From: Monosporascus cannonballus
Taxonomy: Eukaryota; Ascomycota; Sordariomycetes; Xylariales
Direction: 5' to 3'
Length of the DNA stretch: 64,000 nucleotides
Assembly: GCA_004154925.1 (NCBI GenBank)
Contig: QJNS01000753.1
Location: forward strand, 98,301-162,300
The position numbers and the translations under genes were made by a program. The notes under the pieces were generated by a model. The model searched no databases and was not told the DNA's origin. It worked only from the letters and a program-made list of their open reading frames with translations. Shown here piece after piece: positions 34,135 through 47,095 of this stretch (the stretch's first letter is position 1; each line of letters opens with the position of its first letter).

Positions 34135-34344
34135 AATGAGACCCTGACATCACACACAGAAGCATATAACTGAAGAAAAAGTGTATTAACAGGTTGCCTT
34201 GACCTCTAGAAGGTCTTAGCTAGAAAGTGAAGGTAGCGAACCCTCCTTTTATACACGTAAATACAGGTGGAGCTGGGAGAAAAAGGTACCAGGGGTACAG
34301 GAAGTAATTTCCGCTAGGGCTGACTGGCTTTACTAGGTCTGACA
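34135..34344 (-). mobile_element. Inverted, diverged copy of the solo LTR seen at 17469-17709
   Basis: Starts AATGAGACCCTG and ends GGTCTGACA. It shares long blocks with the reverse complement of 17469-17709, including the ccctccttttatacacgtaa block, the cacacacagaagcat block and the gacctctagaag block. No clear 5 bp duplication, so the insertion is older or truncated. Confidence 0.8.
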
Positions 34345-34807
34345 GGTTTGCAGATTTCGATAACTTCGAAAGATATGATATATATGCTATAAGCAAGTAA
34401 TGGAAGGCTAGAATGAACCAGGAGTATCAGCGAAGTAAGATAACCAGCAAACGATCTACCATAACGCTTGCTGGGAATATAGCAAATAACATCGAAATCT
34501 GGGGCTACGTTGGGAGAAATCGGATATATTCAGCCATGTGCCCGTTGCGTGTTTCCTGTATCTCAAGGCTCCTAGACATCTGAAACCAGTGGGCGGTCAT
34601 GCAGCACGGCCCAGATTACCTAAATAGACCAATGGAGGACGGCGTATATATACGTGAGAATGACGGTATAATGTTAATCAGGTTTACCTAAGCAGCGCAA
34701 GATTTGCACAGGGCCTTTCAAGAGTCTTCCAAGCTTCCACGGAAAGAAGTGAACGTGCGCCGCCTGACGTGACAAGGGATTAATGTGGAGTGTGTATTCT
34801 TTACGGT

Positions 34808-34850
34808 TGGGGTGAGGGTGGGGGCGGGGGTAGGGGTGGGTGCCTGGGGG
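34808..34850 (+). repeat. G-rich tract with seven G-runs
   Basis: Seven runs of 3-5 G separated by 1-4 bases; it has quadruplex-forming potential on the + strand. No associated gene start. Confidence 0.7.
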
Positions 34851-36065
34851 AAGGAGCGGCTCTGCCCACGCTACCAGGAAGTTTGGTGGCAAGCCACTGT
34901 GAGCCAAGTACCTAGACTAGGGGTACTCTGTGTTGGTTCCCTCCACCTCATCCAACTTTAATTCAACGTAAACCTGCATCCAATTTGCATGCGAATAGAC
35001 ATATCGAATAGTTTGTCGTACCCAGCACTATCGGGAGCTATTGGAAGTGGATCTGGAAACCACTGGCTTATGTGCATCCCATACAATTTTTTAGGATTCT
35101 ACATTTCAACCTCTCATGGCAACAACTGGCCTTGTGAAGGCAACTAATAGGAAATACCGCCGGAGACCGTACGTTACGATGGATACCACTTTTCCATTTT
35201 TCTGCTTACATTCATTGTGCCATTGACGTTTTAGGTAAGAAAGCGGATGCATTGATAATCTGGATGGTAACGCGCAGCTTGCATATTATGCCAAGATCTT
35301 TGTGGAGCGAGCCGCCATTCCCGTGTTTGACAGATGAGTCTTCCGTGTGCAATTCACGTAATGAAGGGTAATCGACCCCGAAAATGAGGGTCAGCTGGCT
35401 ACCGTCGAGGAGAACTCCTAATTTGCAGGTACTATGAAAACGTTCTAACATCCGTCATTGTCAGGGTATGCTCCAAATACCCGTTCCTTGAAGCCAAAGC
35501 AATCATTTACCTCTTAGCGCGAGAGCAAAGCCGTAAGCATAAGCAGCAGCCAAAATCGTGTGAAGCCGTCGATGGATGAAACAAGTGAGGTTACGTCGCA
35601 ATATTATGGTTGTGATTATACGGGAGGCTAGGTCGACGTCCTCCAGGTTTCTTGGATCTCTTACTCCCAATTGGCCCGTTTGAGCTTTCTGCATACCCCA
35701 AGATGATTGCTCTAGGCACAGCACACATGCTGTACGCCTCACTCCCCCAGTCCCGTTATTGTTGCTTTTCCCATGCCTGATCCTATCGGCAACGTCCTGC
35801 TCGCATGAGCTGACGTATTGCCTGCTCCCTGCTCACGGGGGGAAGTTTGGTCCCTCCGGACCATCAATCGAAACTCCGTCACCATACGGGGAGGCCCGGC
35901 TTCTCGGCGCACCTGGACCTAACTAGGTAGGTCCTGGTGGCAGTCTGTAGCCTCCATCATAGGTTAATCCCTGGTCCCCTCTTCCGAGGGGGCTGCCCAT
36001 GGTGATCCAGCCTCTCCTGTCCTCCTTGCGCAGGTCCATGCCCGCGAGCCTGCAAACTCTCAATG

Positions 36066-37385
36066 CTAACTCTCACCGCCGGGCAGCTCAGCAACGGGTC
36101 CGAACTCCGCATTCCTCCGCACACGCGATACTTCATGCGGATTGCCACCACCCACCACCTGACCTCTCCGCGCAATTTCCTCCGCCGAAATAGCTCGCCC
36201 ATCAGCCTCTGCAACGGGCTGCCCGTCAACCTCCGGCACCGTAGGATCTTTCCTGTACGGCTTTATGACGCATCCGACGGCGCCACTGCCGCTCTCGGTT
36301 TTACCATTAGACGGCGGCGGCGGCAACGGTTGGCTCCCCTCGAGCTCTGCTTTTTTCAGGCTCCACGGCTGCGCAGCCCGTCCGTCAGCTTCCGAAACGG
36401 CCTGGCCGTCGGCCTCCGGGGCCGTGGGATCAGGTATATCAGCCGGCGGCTTCTTGTCGCCGCCTTCGATTGTGCCGGTAGACAGCGAGGAAGATGAGCA
36501 GTCCACCGACTCCGGCGCCCACGCCGATGCCTATTATGGCGCCTGCGCCGAGCCCCGCTGACCCGGTGCCGCCGTCTGAGGGCGCGGTACCCGTTCCGCT
36601 CGGCGAGGACGTGCTGCTGTCACCTGCGCTCGTGCCGCCTTGCGAAGAGGTGGTTGATCCCGTCTGAGTTGGTGTCGCGTCTCGTGAAGAGGTAGTAAGT
36701 CCCGCCGTCTGAGTCGGTGTCGTGCCTAGCGAAGGGGTAGTCGATCCCGTCTGCATCGATGCCGCGGTTGTGTTGCCGTCGGAGCTTGGAGTTTGTGCGC
36801 TCGTCGTTTCAGGCGGTGACTCAGGAGAGGTGGGGAAGTGGCCTGCGAAGAACTGGATGCTTTCTCCGGTGCTCTCGGGCAACGAGGCGATGTTGGTAAG
36901 ACGGGTGCCAGCGCTGAATGCCACCGTGGTTTCCGACGTATCGGTGCAGCTGCAGTAAGAGCCGGGTCGGAGGGTTGTGGGGTCGCCCTCTTGCGAACAG
37001 GGGGCCACTCACCACCGCTGCCGTCGCAGCGTGTGAGGGCGATCCACGGCTGGTCTAAGTATAGATCAGTTTGTATTCGGCCACTAACCCCTACCCACAT
37101 ACCCATCTCGGCCTCGTGGCGCTCACCTATATCTCTCTTGTCCGGACAACTTTGGTCTTCGTAGTCTGGGTCGGTACACCCGGCCATGTATGTCAGATAA
37201 CTTCCATATCCTTCGCCATGGATCCCGAAGCAAGCATTATTGGATAGACAGTTATCGCCCGCTCCGCAGCAGGTCTGATGGCCGATGGCGTCGTTCCCGC
37301 ACGGGATGAAGCTCCCGTCTAATCTTTCACCCGGCGCAGAATAGCATGTGCCATTGTTGACGAAGATGTTTGGGTCATCGCTCAT
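36066..37385 (-). CDS. Cys-rich ectodomain, single-TM receptor-like protein (two frameshifts)
   Basis: ATG at 37385, one 72 nt intron (37055-37126, gtgagc...cttag with ctgat). The ectodomain has paired cysteines (TCCGAGDNCL, YLTYMAGCTDP, WIALTRCDGSGGEW, then APCSQEGDP and CSCTDTS), a long Ser/Thr/Pro-rich stalk, and a Gly-rich TM helix (GAIIGIGVGAGVGGLLIFLA) with a following RRRR stop-transfer. The acidic/Pro-rich tail carries two related repeats (TAPEADGQAVSEADGRA and TVPEVDGQPVAEADGRA) and ends ELPGGES. Such proteins are common in fungi with no assigned function; no N-terminal signal peptide is evident, so the TM helix is probably the signal anchor. Two single-base indels interrupt the frame: one G missing at about 37004 and one base extra at about 36455. 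They cancel, leaving 415 residues if both are corrected. Young pseudogene or assembly errors. Confidence 0.75.
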
Positions 37386-38933
37386 TGCCACGTTATAGAA
37401 CCTGGTATCCGCTTATCATTATTATAAAAGCTTCTTGTGATACGAGTACGCTGGCGCATCGCCCGACAGTACCGTAGACAGTACGAAGGCCGGAAGAGCA
37501 GACGAACTAAAAAGGTGAGGGAGGCCATAATGACGTGTTGTCTATCCCAGGTTGATATGACGCTGACTCTTCCCAGTCTGTTCCAACCCCTGTATATCGA
37601 TTGGAGCGCGTCTGGGCGGCCGGTAGTTTATTCCCCAATCCGGGTGATGAGGAGAACATCCTCCGCCCTGTATTGTTTCTGCTACATCGAGGCACATCTA
37701 CGTCATGATCAAGCAGTCGGCTTGGCAACAAAGAACATCGTTGTTTCCTATTAAGATCTAGCATACCTAGTTCTACAGGCTATTCTTTTACTTAGCTAAT
37801 ACTCTTCCCAAAAAGGATTCGCGGTCTTCGGAAATATCAACATAGGTAGCACTGAGCCCATTCTACTCCAGGCTGCTTTCTTCACTGCTCTCAACGCCGT
37901 TTTATTAGTAAGCCTTAACGTAACTCCCATCAATTCCCGGAATGGCAGATCAAATCTTGAATGCCGGTAACTGTTCGCTTCCTTTAAATTGGCCAGCCCG
38001 GCATAATCGGTACGCAGACCTAGTCCCTCGGTAATCTTGCCAACATAACGGGGGTACAACTCAATTCCGTCTGGCTTTGACAATGGGTTCCACACCGCGC
38101 CTGCTCCTCAGTAAGCCTCGGTTCTTCTATACAATTAGACACGATAAGAAAGGCTTATAGAAACAAGCAGGCTATCGTTCTCAACGGACTGGAGGTGATT
38201 ACGTTGCGGGATGATAGCTCTACCAGCATTATGACGGCAGAAGGTGAGTTGGGCTTATCGGATAGCGCGATCCTTAATGAACAGGGCTACGGAAGCCTGT
38301 ACCAGGGCGTGACAGAACAACGTTCGTGCAGCTTTCAACTACGGACGACCGGGTTCTAGAGCATGAGGTTTTGTATGAGAATCAGGTGCCGGAAACGCAT
38401 TCGTGACAATAAGAGGCTTTGCAACCAAGGGTCAGCGAAGGGTTCGGGGTCGGCGTTGATTATGTTATGTATTTGGCCTCTACCTAGTATAATACTCACA
38501 CAAAACACTTCGAAGGAATACATAAGGCAGCCCGACAAAGACGTATAAGGGTATACCGGCTTGATAACAATTAAGTCCTCCGTCTTGAATGTCGCAAATC
38601 ATTCCTCCTATATTACATGGTTACTTTCCCTACGTCTCAGCTTGTCGCGTATTTATTGAACCAGACAGCTTTAACATATAACATCGATGCAAAAGTATAA
38701 CCCCGACTTCTCCTATTTCTTTCAAAGCGGCACGCGGCATGCCGTACTAAATATTACTTCGCAAACCCTGAAAAAGGGCAGCTTCTTGCGAATCCCTGGT
38801 GTCCAGCTAAGGAACACAGATTTTTCAATTTTCAAAAGTAGCCGCCCCAAGGCATATAGTACGAGTTCACGTAGATGACTCATCTGGGGACGCCTAGATG
38901 TAATGTCGCCGCTGAAGATTGGACGGACCTATT
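37386..38933. other. Intergenic region
   Basis: Normal GC content, no supported gene. A 99-codon minus-strand open stretch (37796-38095) and an open + stretch near 38130-38300 have protein-like composition but match no family I know; they could be relics. Confidence 0.4.
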
Positions 38934-39700
38934 TCAGTAGACCCCTGGAATCATCCGGTTGGGCACCCGCTTCTTGAACTGTGCCTACTGTTCCCCCGTA
39001 CCGCCCAGTACAGTAAGGGTCCAGCACGGTTACGGCCCGCGTGCCAAAATCCCAACCCGTCCACAGCCCGAAGATCAGTCCACCCACCCGACCCGACGCC
39101 GCTACTGCACCATCCAATTTTAGTGTTCTTCCTTGGCTAGTGAATCAGACGAGAAGGCGGTGCTTATAGAACTGGTCTCGGGATCCATCCGCTTCCGAAA
39201 AGCCCCACCCGTAAATCTGTGCCTGCGGGCTATATAAGGCAGTAAAGGGGGCAAAGAATGACTCGGGAAGTTACTTACTGCGGTACGCGCCCCGCCATAG
39301 TGAGTACCCGAAGTAGTTGATATGCCGCGCCCACCGCCGCAGTCCCACCGTGCATACCTTGCCCGTGTTCTCAGGACATTCGTTAAAGCCTTTGCGCTGC
39401 AATTCTGCGGTCGCCTCCATTGCCATACCGGCAAAAGCAGAGGGCAGTACCGATGACCATACACAGTGGCAGGGCCATGCGGCTACCGTAGCTCCCGGCC
39501 GAGATTAGGATCGTCAGCAGCGACCGCATCGACGTCATCGCGACGTCAGGGACAACAGGAGGTTTAGGCTGTTAAAGATGGCATTACCACTGGCAATGAC
39601 AAGGGGGCCGACATCGGGCACTCCTCACTCGTTAGGCACGTGGCCCAAAGATCTGTTTAGCGCTGGACCCCACCGCCATGGCGAGGAGCGGGGCACCCGT

Positions 39701-40087
39701 TGTGACGGCTAGGCGGTTTAACCAATTATTAAACTTGAGTCGTGCGGGTTTATGTTGGCAGAAATATCGTAAGATTCTGAACAATGGATATAATAACTGG
39801 TTACGTCTCGTAATATTAATAATATTTCAGGTAACGATATTTTATTATAAACTGGTATTATTTAAGCTATAGGAATAACGAACGTATATATCTTACTTTT
39901 AATTTAAAATATTTAAGAAGTTTAACTTTTTAAATCCTTTAAGCTTTTTAATTATTTCACATAATAGGTTCAAAGCGTTAAAGCCTTTAAAAGCGTTAAG
40001 CTTATTACGTAATTTACCTCATATCGAATTTAATCTTATTTTTATTCCGATTGTCTTTTAAGCTCGCTAAATTATAGAATTATAATA
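39701..40087 (-). repeat. LTR of gypsy element D (left)
   Basis: 387 bp, first 80 bp nearly unmutated, the rest AT-rich. Followed by cgatttt, the same junction as in element E. Confidence 0.88.
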
Positions 40088-43000
40088 CGATTTTGTTTCT
40101 AAAATTTTCTTTTCGAAAGTTTTAGTTTATTTTTTCCGTTTTTTATTTCGTTATATTTAGTCATATTGCAAAATTTCGATCGTACAAATATATTAATGCT
40201 TTTTTACTTTCGCTACAAAAAAAAATTATAAAGTTTTTCGTAATTGTAGAAAAATATACGTAATATATTCGTTATAACGGTTTTTATAACGTTTTCGAGC
40301 CGTTTAAAACGTAAGAAAAAAACAAGTTCGAAAAACGTTATATATCGTTATTAATAAATTAAATCGTTTTTTTAAAAACAATAGCGAATTTTTATTATTA
40401 AGATATGAATATATTTCGTCGTAATATTAAAAATACTAAAGTAATAAAAAGTTTTCAACGTTTTAAACAAAAATAAAAATAATTAATAGCCGAAATAAAT
40501 ACTTCAGGACTCGTTATAACTTTTATTAAATTAAGTGAATTTTAATTTTATCGATTATTTCATTATTAACTTAATTATTCCGTAAAATAGTTTTTGACAT
40601 TATTAATTAAAGTTTGTTTTAAATAAACGTTAAGTGTTTATAAGGATTTTCGTAGAGTTGTAGATATTTTTAGAATTTGGATAATCCTTTTTATTTAATA
40701 AAGTACTAAGTAATTTTTCTCCTTTTTATATAAAAAAAATCTTTTTTATTTTATGCGTAAATTTATTTTCTGTTTTTACCTTATTTTATCTCGTATGAAC
40801 TCTAATGATATATATTATTAATTTTAATAAGAACATAAAAAACCAAATAAAATTTAGCTTTAAGTAAAAATGTTAATGAATAATTATTTTTTTCATTATT
40901 TTAGAAATTTTATATAAACTAATATATTTGAAATCCAAGGTTTTGTTAGACGTTTTTATTTAAATATTTTTATAGTAAAATACCTCTTTAAAAATAGTTT
41001 TTATAATTGTTTTCTCATTATAATATTTATTTATTTATTTATATACGAATTTTCCTTTTATTTTTAGATATAATTTTTTAAACCATTTTAACGTTTATAT
41101 TATTTTAACGTTAATAAATATATCGTATATATTTTTATAAATATTCTATGTAAAATTGAAATATCCATATATTAAATCTGTTTTGAATACTTAATATAAC
41201 TGTTTTTTAACCATTTATTCAAAGATTTAAATATGTTAAATAATTTAAAATTTAAATGGATTTATAAAATTAAATTTTATTGAAATTTGAAAATAAACGT
41301 AAATTTTTATCGGATATAATTTTGTCTAAGAATTTATATATATTAAATATATTTCCTAAGAATATAATAGTTTTTTAATATTAATACATTTTAACCAAAT
41401 AAAGAAATGAAAAACAGCTCGTATATATATGAACGATAACAAAAATATTATCATAACATATTTTTATTGCTATATTTGAAAATTAAGAAATTTAATAATA
41501 AATTAATAATAATTATAATTTTTTGTAAGATTTATATCGTTACGTTTTGGCCTTATTATAAAGGCTATGTTATATTCGTATTTTTTAAATTATTATTTTT
41601 ATTTTTTAAAAAAATAATCAATATATTAAAATCGCTTTAAAGTTTTATATATTCTTAAATACTTATATAGTGAATATTTATAAATATTAAACCTCGAATT
41701 TATTTAATATTATTTAATATTTATAACTTATTAATTTTTTCAGTATATATCGTATATTATAACTCGTATCGTCGTAAGTTAATATAAATATAAGTATTGT
41801 TTTAAAATAATATTTAATTCTGTATAGCTAACTTTAACTAATTTTGTAACATTTTATAATTTACTTAAAATATTAACTCTGCCGTTTTTTAAACCTTTAT
41901 TATTCATAATAACGGAATCGAAATTCTCTACTTTTTTATATATTGTAATTATTATTTTATAAATTTTAAATGGTAATAAAATATATAAAAATATAATAAA
42001 TTTAATATATTTTAATATATATTTCTTTTAATCAAAATCTTAAATATTCGAAAAATTATTATAATAATAATAATTCATATATTTAAAATATTGTAATATA
42101 ATTTTATTCTTTGTAATTTATACTCAAACATTATAATAAAATATAATATAATTTAATTTTTTCGTTATTTAATTATTATATTTATTATATAATTTCAGAT
42201 ATTAGGTTTTAATTTTACAGAGATATTATATTATATACAAATAATATTAGGTTTTTAATAAGAGCATTTTTAATTTTCTAGAACGTTTTCTTTATATATA
42301 ATATTTATTTCAAACTTGTTAATAAAATTAATTAAAAATAGAATAATTTATTAACATTTCGAATACGCTTTCTATGTTAATAAAGAAATCTGAAAAAGTC
42401 TATATTTTTAAGTATTGTTAACGTATATTATTTTATAATTGCAATGATGTTTTTAAAAATTAATTTAATATATTTCAAAAACTATTACAACCTAAAATTT
42501 TTTTGTTATTTATACAATCAGATTTTTGTTGCGTTAATTTATAATATAGCGTTTTCTAAACTTCAAGAAATGTCCTTAATGTATTTTATATATATATTCA
42601 TTTTTCTAAATATTTAAAAATATTAATATATTATCGTAATATATAATATAATAGTTGTTAAAATATTATTAATACATTTGAAAATTTTATTAAAATAATT
42701 AAATATTTACAAAATTTATATTAAAATATAAAAATTATTTTTATTTATATTTTCCTCTTAATTTAATCAAAATTATATTTAGTTTCGTAAAATCGGTTTT
42801 GAATTATAGTAATTAAAAATAATAATATTAGATTTTTAATAATAATATAATTTAATTATTGTTAACAAATTATAAATTATAACGTATTATTTTTACAATA
42901 TATAAAATATATAAAGTATTTTACAAATAAATTTAAAAATCAAATATATTTTTTATAACCGACTTTTCAAATAATTTGTAATATATGTAATTCATTTTTA

Positions 43001-45628
43001 TCGAAATTATGAATATGGTAAAATTTCGTAAACGAAGCTTTTTTTAAAATTATTTTATAATTTTATTTATAATGTTTTACTAATTTCTCATTTTTAATTT
43101 TAAAAGCTATTCATATTTATAGTATTATAATAATATTTTAGTTAAATTTTTAAGTTATTATTTTAAATCGTTATTCAATTATTTAAATTTCGTCTTAATA
43201 ATAATAACAGTATATCGTATTTTTAATATTCTTTTTTATTTTATTATTTTACATAATAAGATATTTATTATATTTTTATACTTTTATATATTATTATTTC
43301 CGATTAAATATTATGATTTTATTTATTTTGCAAAATTATAAGGCAATGCTCAATGACAACGACATTTAAATTAATTATTTAATTTTATTTTTGAATAACA
43401 TTATTAAAATAATTAATTTTAGGTTATATTTTTTAGTTATCGTAAGTAAAATCATGAATTTGAGTATTCGTAATTATATAAAGTTTTAATTTATATTTTT
43501 CTAATAATATACATTTATTAATTACGTTCGTTAAAGTATAATATCTGTTTAATGTTTTGTAATTTATTATTGCGATATATTAATATGCCTTAATTTGTAT
43601 TTTTACGATAATAAAATTAATAATAGCTTTTATTATTATATTTAAGACTTTCTCTTGAAAAACCTTTTTACTTCTTTTAAATTTCGTTTTTTACGTCTTT
43701 TTTTAGATAATTCTTTTTTAACCTTTTTAAAAATCAATTAAACTTTATATATATTTTAGTATATAATGTGTTAAATTGTTATATTTATAGTTGGTTTCGA
43801 TATATATATTTTTAGACTTTATTAAATCATTTTAACTAATTAATAAATATTTATTTTTATATAAATTTTTCTATAGTGTAATATATAATATTTTATTAAC
43901 TCTTTTCCACTTTGTCTTTTTTCAAAATAACGTCTTTAAATACAGTATTAAACACTTTTTAAAGTCTGCTTTTTTATAGAATTTGTAATAAATATTAATT
44001 AAAAATAAAAATTTAAAGATATCTTTTAGAAATTGTTTTTACGATTTGATAATGATATTAATTATAAAACTAAACAAAATATTTTTTACGGATTGCATTT
44101 TTTAGTTAATTTTATAAGGTTATTCGTTTGTTAAATTTGTTTTATAAGATATTCGCTCGAAAATATCGATATTACGGCGTATTTATTTTGTTATTTCCGA
44201 TTTAATTGAAAAAATCTAATATATTTTATATACGTTCGCTTAGTTAATATATAAATTCTTTCCGTATATTATTTACTATATGTTCTTGTCGTCTATAATA
44301 TACAGCATATATTTTGGTACATTAATTAGAAATTTTGGAACAAACATTTTTTTATTTATTTTTAATATTTTGCTAATTATTTCCTTAAGGCGTATTATTA
44401 TTTTTCTAATATCTTTCGGGTTAGGTTTTTTAGCCTTTTCTATTCCGCGTCGAACTTTTCATTGCAACGGCTCTATTTTATATAAGATTTATATGATGTC
44501 AAGAATTTAAACGTTACTTCTCTTATTTTGTTTAAGCTATTCTTCAAATACTACTATTTAACCATTTTATTGCTGTTTGTAAGTAAAGAATATTTATAAG
44601 CATTATATTTCTTCTTTTATAATTATAGTATTTAATTTAATTTGAATTTTTTAATATATAAATCTAAATTTTATAAATCTTAACAAGGTATTATAGAAAG
44701 TACTATTATGTCGAAAATATTAATATTAATTTTAAATTTATTATCTTATCTATTTTTATTATTGTTTATATATTATATATATTATTAGTTTTTAATGTTA
44801 ATTATTAAGACAATATAATCCCATAAATATGCGGGGCGATTTAACTTAAATATATTTTTTATATTTTTAAGTTATTAAAAAACCTGCTGATTAAAGTCTT
44901 TTATCCTTAATTTAATTTTGATATTAATTAAATAAACGTATTGTCGTAATTAAATGTCAATTTATTTTATTATAATTATTGGAGTTATATTTTGGCCTTC
45001 AATTTTTATTTATTCTTTCGAAAATGTTCGTTGATATTTTTTTCGAATTTCTCCTAATTTTTCTATTTTCGTATTATTTTAGGGGTGTATTTTTTCCTTA
45101 ATATAATAATATATTTTCTTATAACAAATTTGAATCAAATAGCTATATCTTCTTTAAAACGTCTAATATATATTTTATTTGTAAAACAAATATTATAATT
45201 TAAATAGAAAAAGTGCTCAAAATACCTTTGATATTTTGAAAAAAATAAGCATAACTTTATATAAATATTATTAAATACTGTAGGTTTAAAAGATTTTAAC
45301 ATTCTTCTAAGTTCTTCATTAAAGTTTAATTAAATAATTTAATTTTTAAAGGAGCTTTCTAATATTCGGAGTTTCAGCTTTATTTTTAAATATTCTATAT
45401 ATCGTTTAAATTAATATAATGAAATTTATGCCTTTTAAGATAAATAAACAGTTTTTTTTAAAAGCTGTAATCGTCGAAACACTTATTTCTTAATTAAATA
45501 AGATTATTAATTTTCGTAATTTAAATTGATATTAATATTAGAAATTTTATAAACCGGTAATTAATGAATAAATATAATATTAATATTATTTAAAGCTTAA
45601 CAATATAATTATATAAAAGTTTTTAAGA

Positions 45629-46018
45629 TATAACGGCTAAGAAATTTATTTAATTATTAAATTTAAGTTGTTTATATTTGTATAAAAAATTTTAAGAAAT
45701 ATTAAACAATATATATAATACACAATTACGTTTTATAATAATATTAATAATTATAATAATAATATTTTATTATTAGCTAATATTATTTCCGTAATGGAAA
45801 TAACGAATATATATATTTTATTTTTAATCTAAAAGATTTCAAGAGCTTAATCTTTTAAGTCCTTTGAGCTTTTTAATTCTTTTATATGGCTTAATAGGCT
45901 TAAGACGCCAAGGCCCCTAAGAGCCTTAAGCCCGTCACGTGATCTATCCTGTGTCGGGTTTAGTCTTATTCTTGTCCCGACCGTCTCTTAGGCCCGCTAA
46001 TCCCATCGGGTCATAACA
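45629..46018 (-). repeat. LTR of gypsy element D (right)
   Basis: 390 bp. Its first half is RIP-like (TGTGACGG became TATAACGG) while its last 150 bp are close to normal composition, the mirror image of the left LTR. Confidence 0.88.
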
Positions 46019-46246
46019 CCCGTCCCGAGGTTATCGAGCGCCTGAATCCCAATCAAGAGGAGCGGCGGCACGCTTGTGACGGGCGTGATGTGGGGGGCGG
46101 CGGGCAGACCGCGGCCCAGGCCGTACGAGGGCAAGAGCAGCGCATATTGTAATAGGACGTCTGTAAGCGCAGACTTATAAATGTTGTTATGCTGGCGGGC
46201 AACGGCCTTTTGCGCCTTCAGGATATAAGGTTTAAAACCTAGTCGG

Positions 46247-46376
46247 TGTTATGGCTGCACCATGCCATTACGCCGCCAGGGCAAAAGATCAGTGGAATGA
46301 TCGCAATTGTGACAATCATCCTGGTGCTTACAGCTGCATATATACTGGAGCTCTTACGGTGGACCAAGCCGTAACA
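46247..46376. mobile_element. Solo LTR with GTCGG duplication
   Basis: 130 bp, TGTTATGGCTGC to GCCGTAACA, flanked by GTCGG (46242-46246, 46377-46381). A 132 bp copy with a different duplication lies at 56240-56371. An apparent 62-codon open frame across it is fortuitous. Confidence 0.9.
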
Positions 46377-46381
46377 GTCGG

Positions 46382-46778
46382 GGAAAATAAACGAGAACAC
46401 TGGTACAAGCGTATTTTAAAAGATATAGAATTAAAATAAATAGGCTATAATAATATTAATAGACAAGCAATTAAAGTAGTTAATTTTATTAACTTTTAAG
46501 CGGGTTTAACTTGAAATCCGACCTATAAGGCGACTCTTTCACTAACGCACTATTCTATAACCGTGTTGCACGTTAATCTATTTACTGAATTCTTTTCTTA
46601 CAAAAAACTTTTTAACGCTATTTTTAAAAATTGAAAAAATGATTTTCTTATTTCTCAAAATCTGCGTTTTCAAATACTATGTAATTTTCGGCTTAATTCC
46701 ATATGGCGTAAACGATTAAAAAAGTAAAGCGTAAAAAAATCCTTACGTTTAACCTTTAAAGGATACCAGGTTAATAAA
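46382..46778. other. AT-rich spacer
   Basis: Moderately AT-rich sequence between two solo LTRs, with no recognisable gene or motif. It may be remains of the DUF1295 gene's 5' region or of an old element. Confidence 0.4.
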
Positions 46779-46943
46779 TGTCAGATATAAGGGATATCAG
46801 TTGTATGTGTGTATTGATGACTAGTTGCAGGTGCTCTAGAACGCGCATTGCACTTTAAGATGATCTAGTCTCGGAACATATATGTTCCGATCAGAGAGAA
46901 TCTTCCGTATATAGGGTGCTAGAGCATCCCCTGCTAGCCGACA
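46779..46943. mobile_element. Solo LTR with ATAAA duplication
   Basis: 165 bp, TGTCAGATA to GCTAGCCGACA, flanked by ATAAA (46774-46778, 46944-46948). It includes the palindrome ggaacatatatgttcc (46875-46890). Not obviously related to the other LTRs here. Confidence 0.82.
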
Positions 46944-47095
46944 ATAAACGATATATATTACGCCGTATTCAAGATATACCGACGAAAAAAAAGTTAATAA
47001 AGTTCGTTAAAAGTTAATATTAATTTAAAAAAAGTTTTAATTTATTAGATTATTGTACGGGGTTAATGTTACGGCACGAGAACAAGTACGTAGCC

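Larger units (their letters stand above)
33985..36065. other. Intergenic region beyond the NLR 3' end
   Basis: Normal GC content. Besides the LTR copy at 34135-34344 and the G-rich tract at 34808-34850, I see no supported gene; open stretches on the minus strand (34674-34907, 35212-35451, 35503-35742) have no recognisable features. Confidence 0.45.
39701..46018 (-). mobile_element. Ty3/gypsy element D, very heavily decayed
   Basis: LTRs 39701-40087 and 45629-46018 with duplication CCCGT (39696-39700, 46019-46023). Left end TGTGACGGCTAGG, right end GGGTCATAACA; internal LTR ends differ only by transitions. It is the same family as the element at 47362-54133 (near-identical LTR starts, same orientation). 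The interior has almost no readable protein and very low CpG. Orientation is inferred from the sister copy. Confidence 0.9.
38934..46246 (-). pseudogene. DUF1295 (steroid-reductase/ICMT-like) membrane protein pseudogene split by gypsy element
   Basis: Minus-strand gene whose 5' part lies at 46019-46246 and 3' part at 38934-39700; the 6.3 kb between is a gypsy element with duplication CCCGT. Readable segments: ALTDVLLQYALLLPSYGLG and LLIGIQALDNLG before the insertion; GAPLLAMAVGSSAKQIFG and NAIFNSLNLLLSL after it. Then AELQRKGFNECPENTGKVC, LRRWARHINYFGYSLWRGAY, AVTVLDPYCTGRYGG and finally KKRVPNRMIPGVY before the stop at 38934-38936. The RHxNYxGYxLWR box and the closing IPGVY are hallmarks of the DUF1295/steroid 5-alpha-reductase-like C-terminal domain of multi-spanning membrane enzymes. 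Damage includes stop codons, an extra G in a G5 run near the 3' end and a TGG-to-TAG change. A solo LTR (46247) sits at its 5' side, perhaps in an intron. Confidence 0.8.

Noticed and set aside
46251..46439. 62-codon open frame, possible small protein
   Set aside because: Most of it is a solo LTR, and the second copy of that LTR does not keep the frame.
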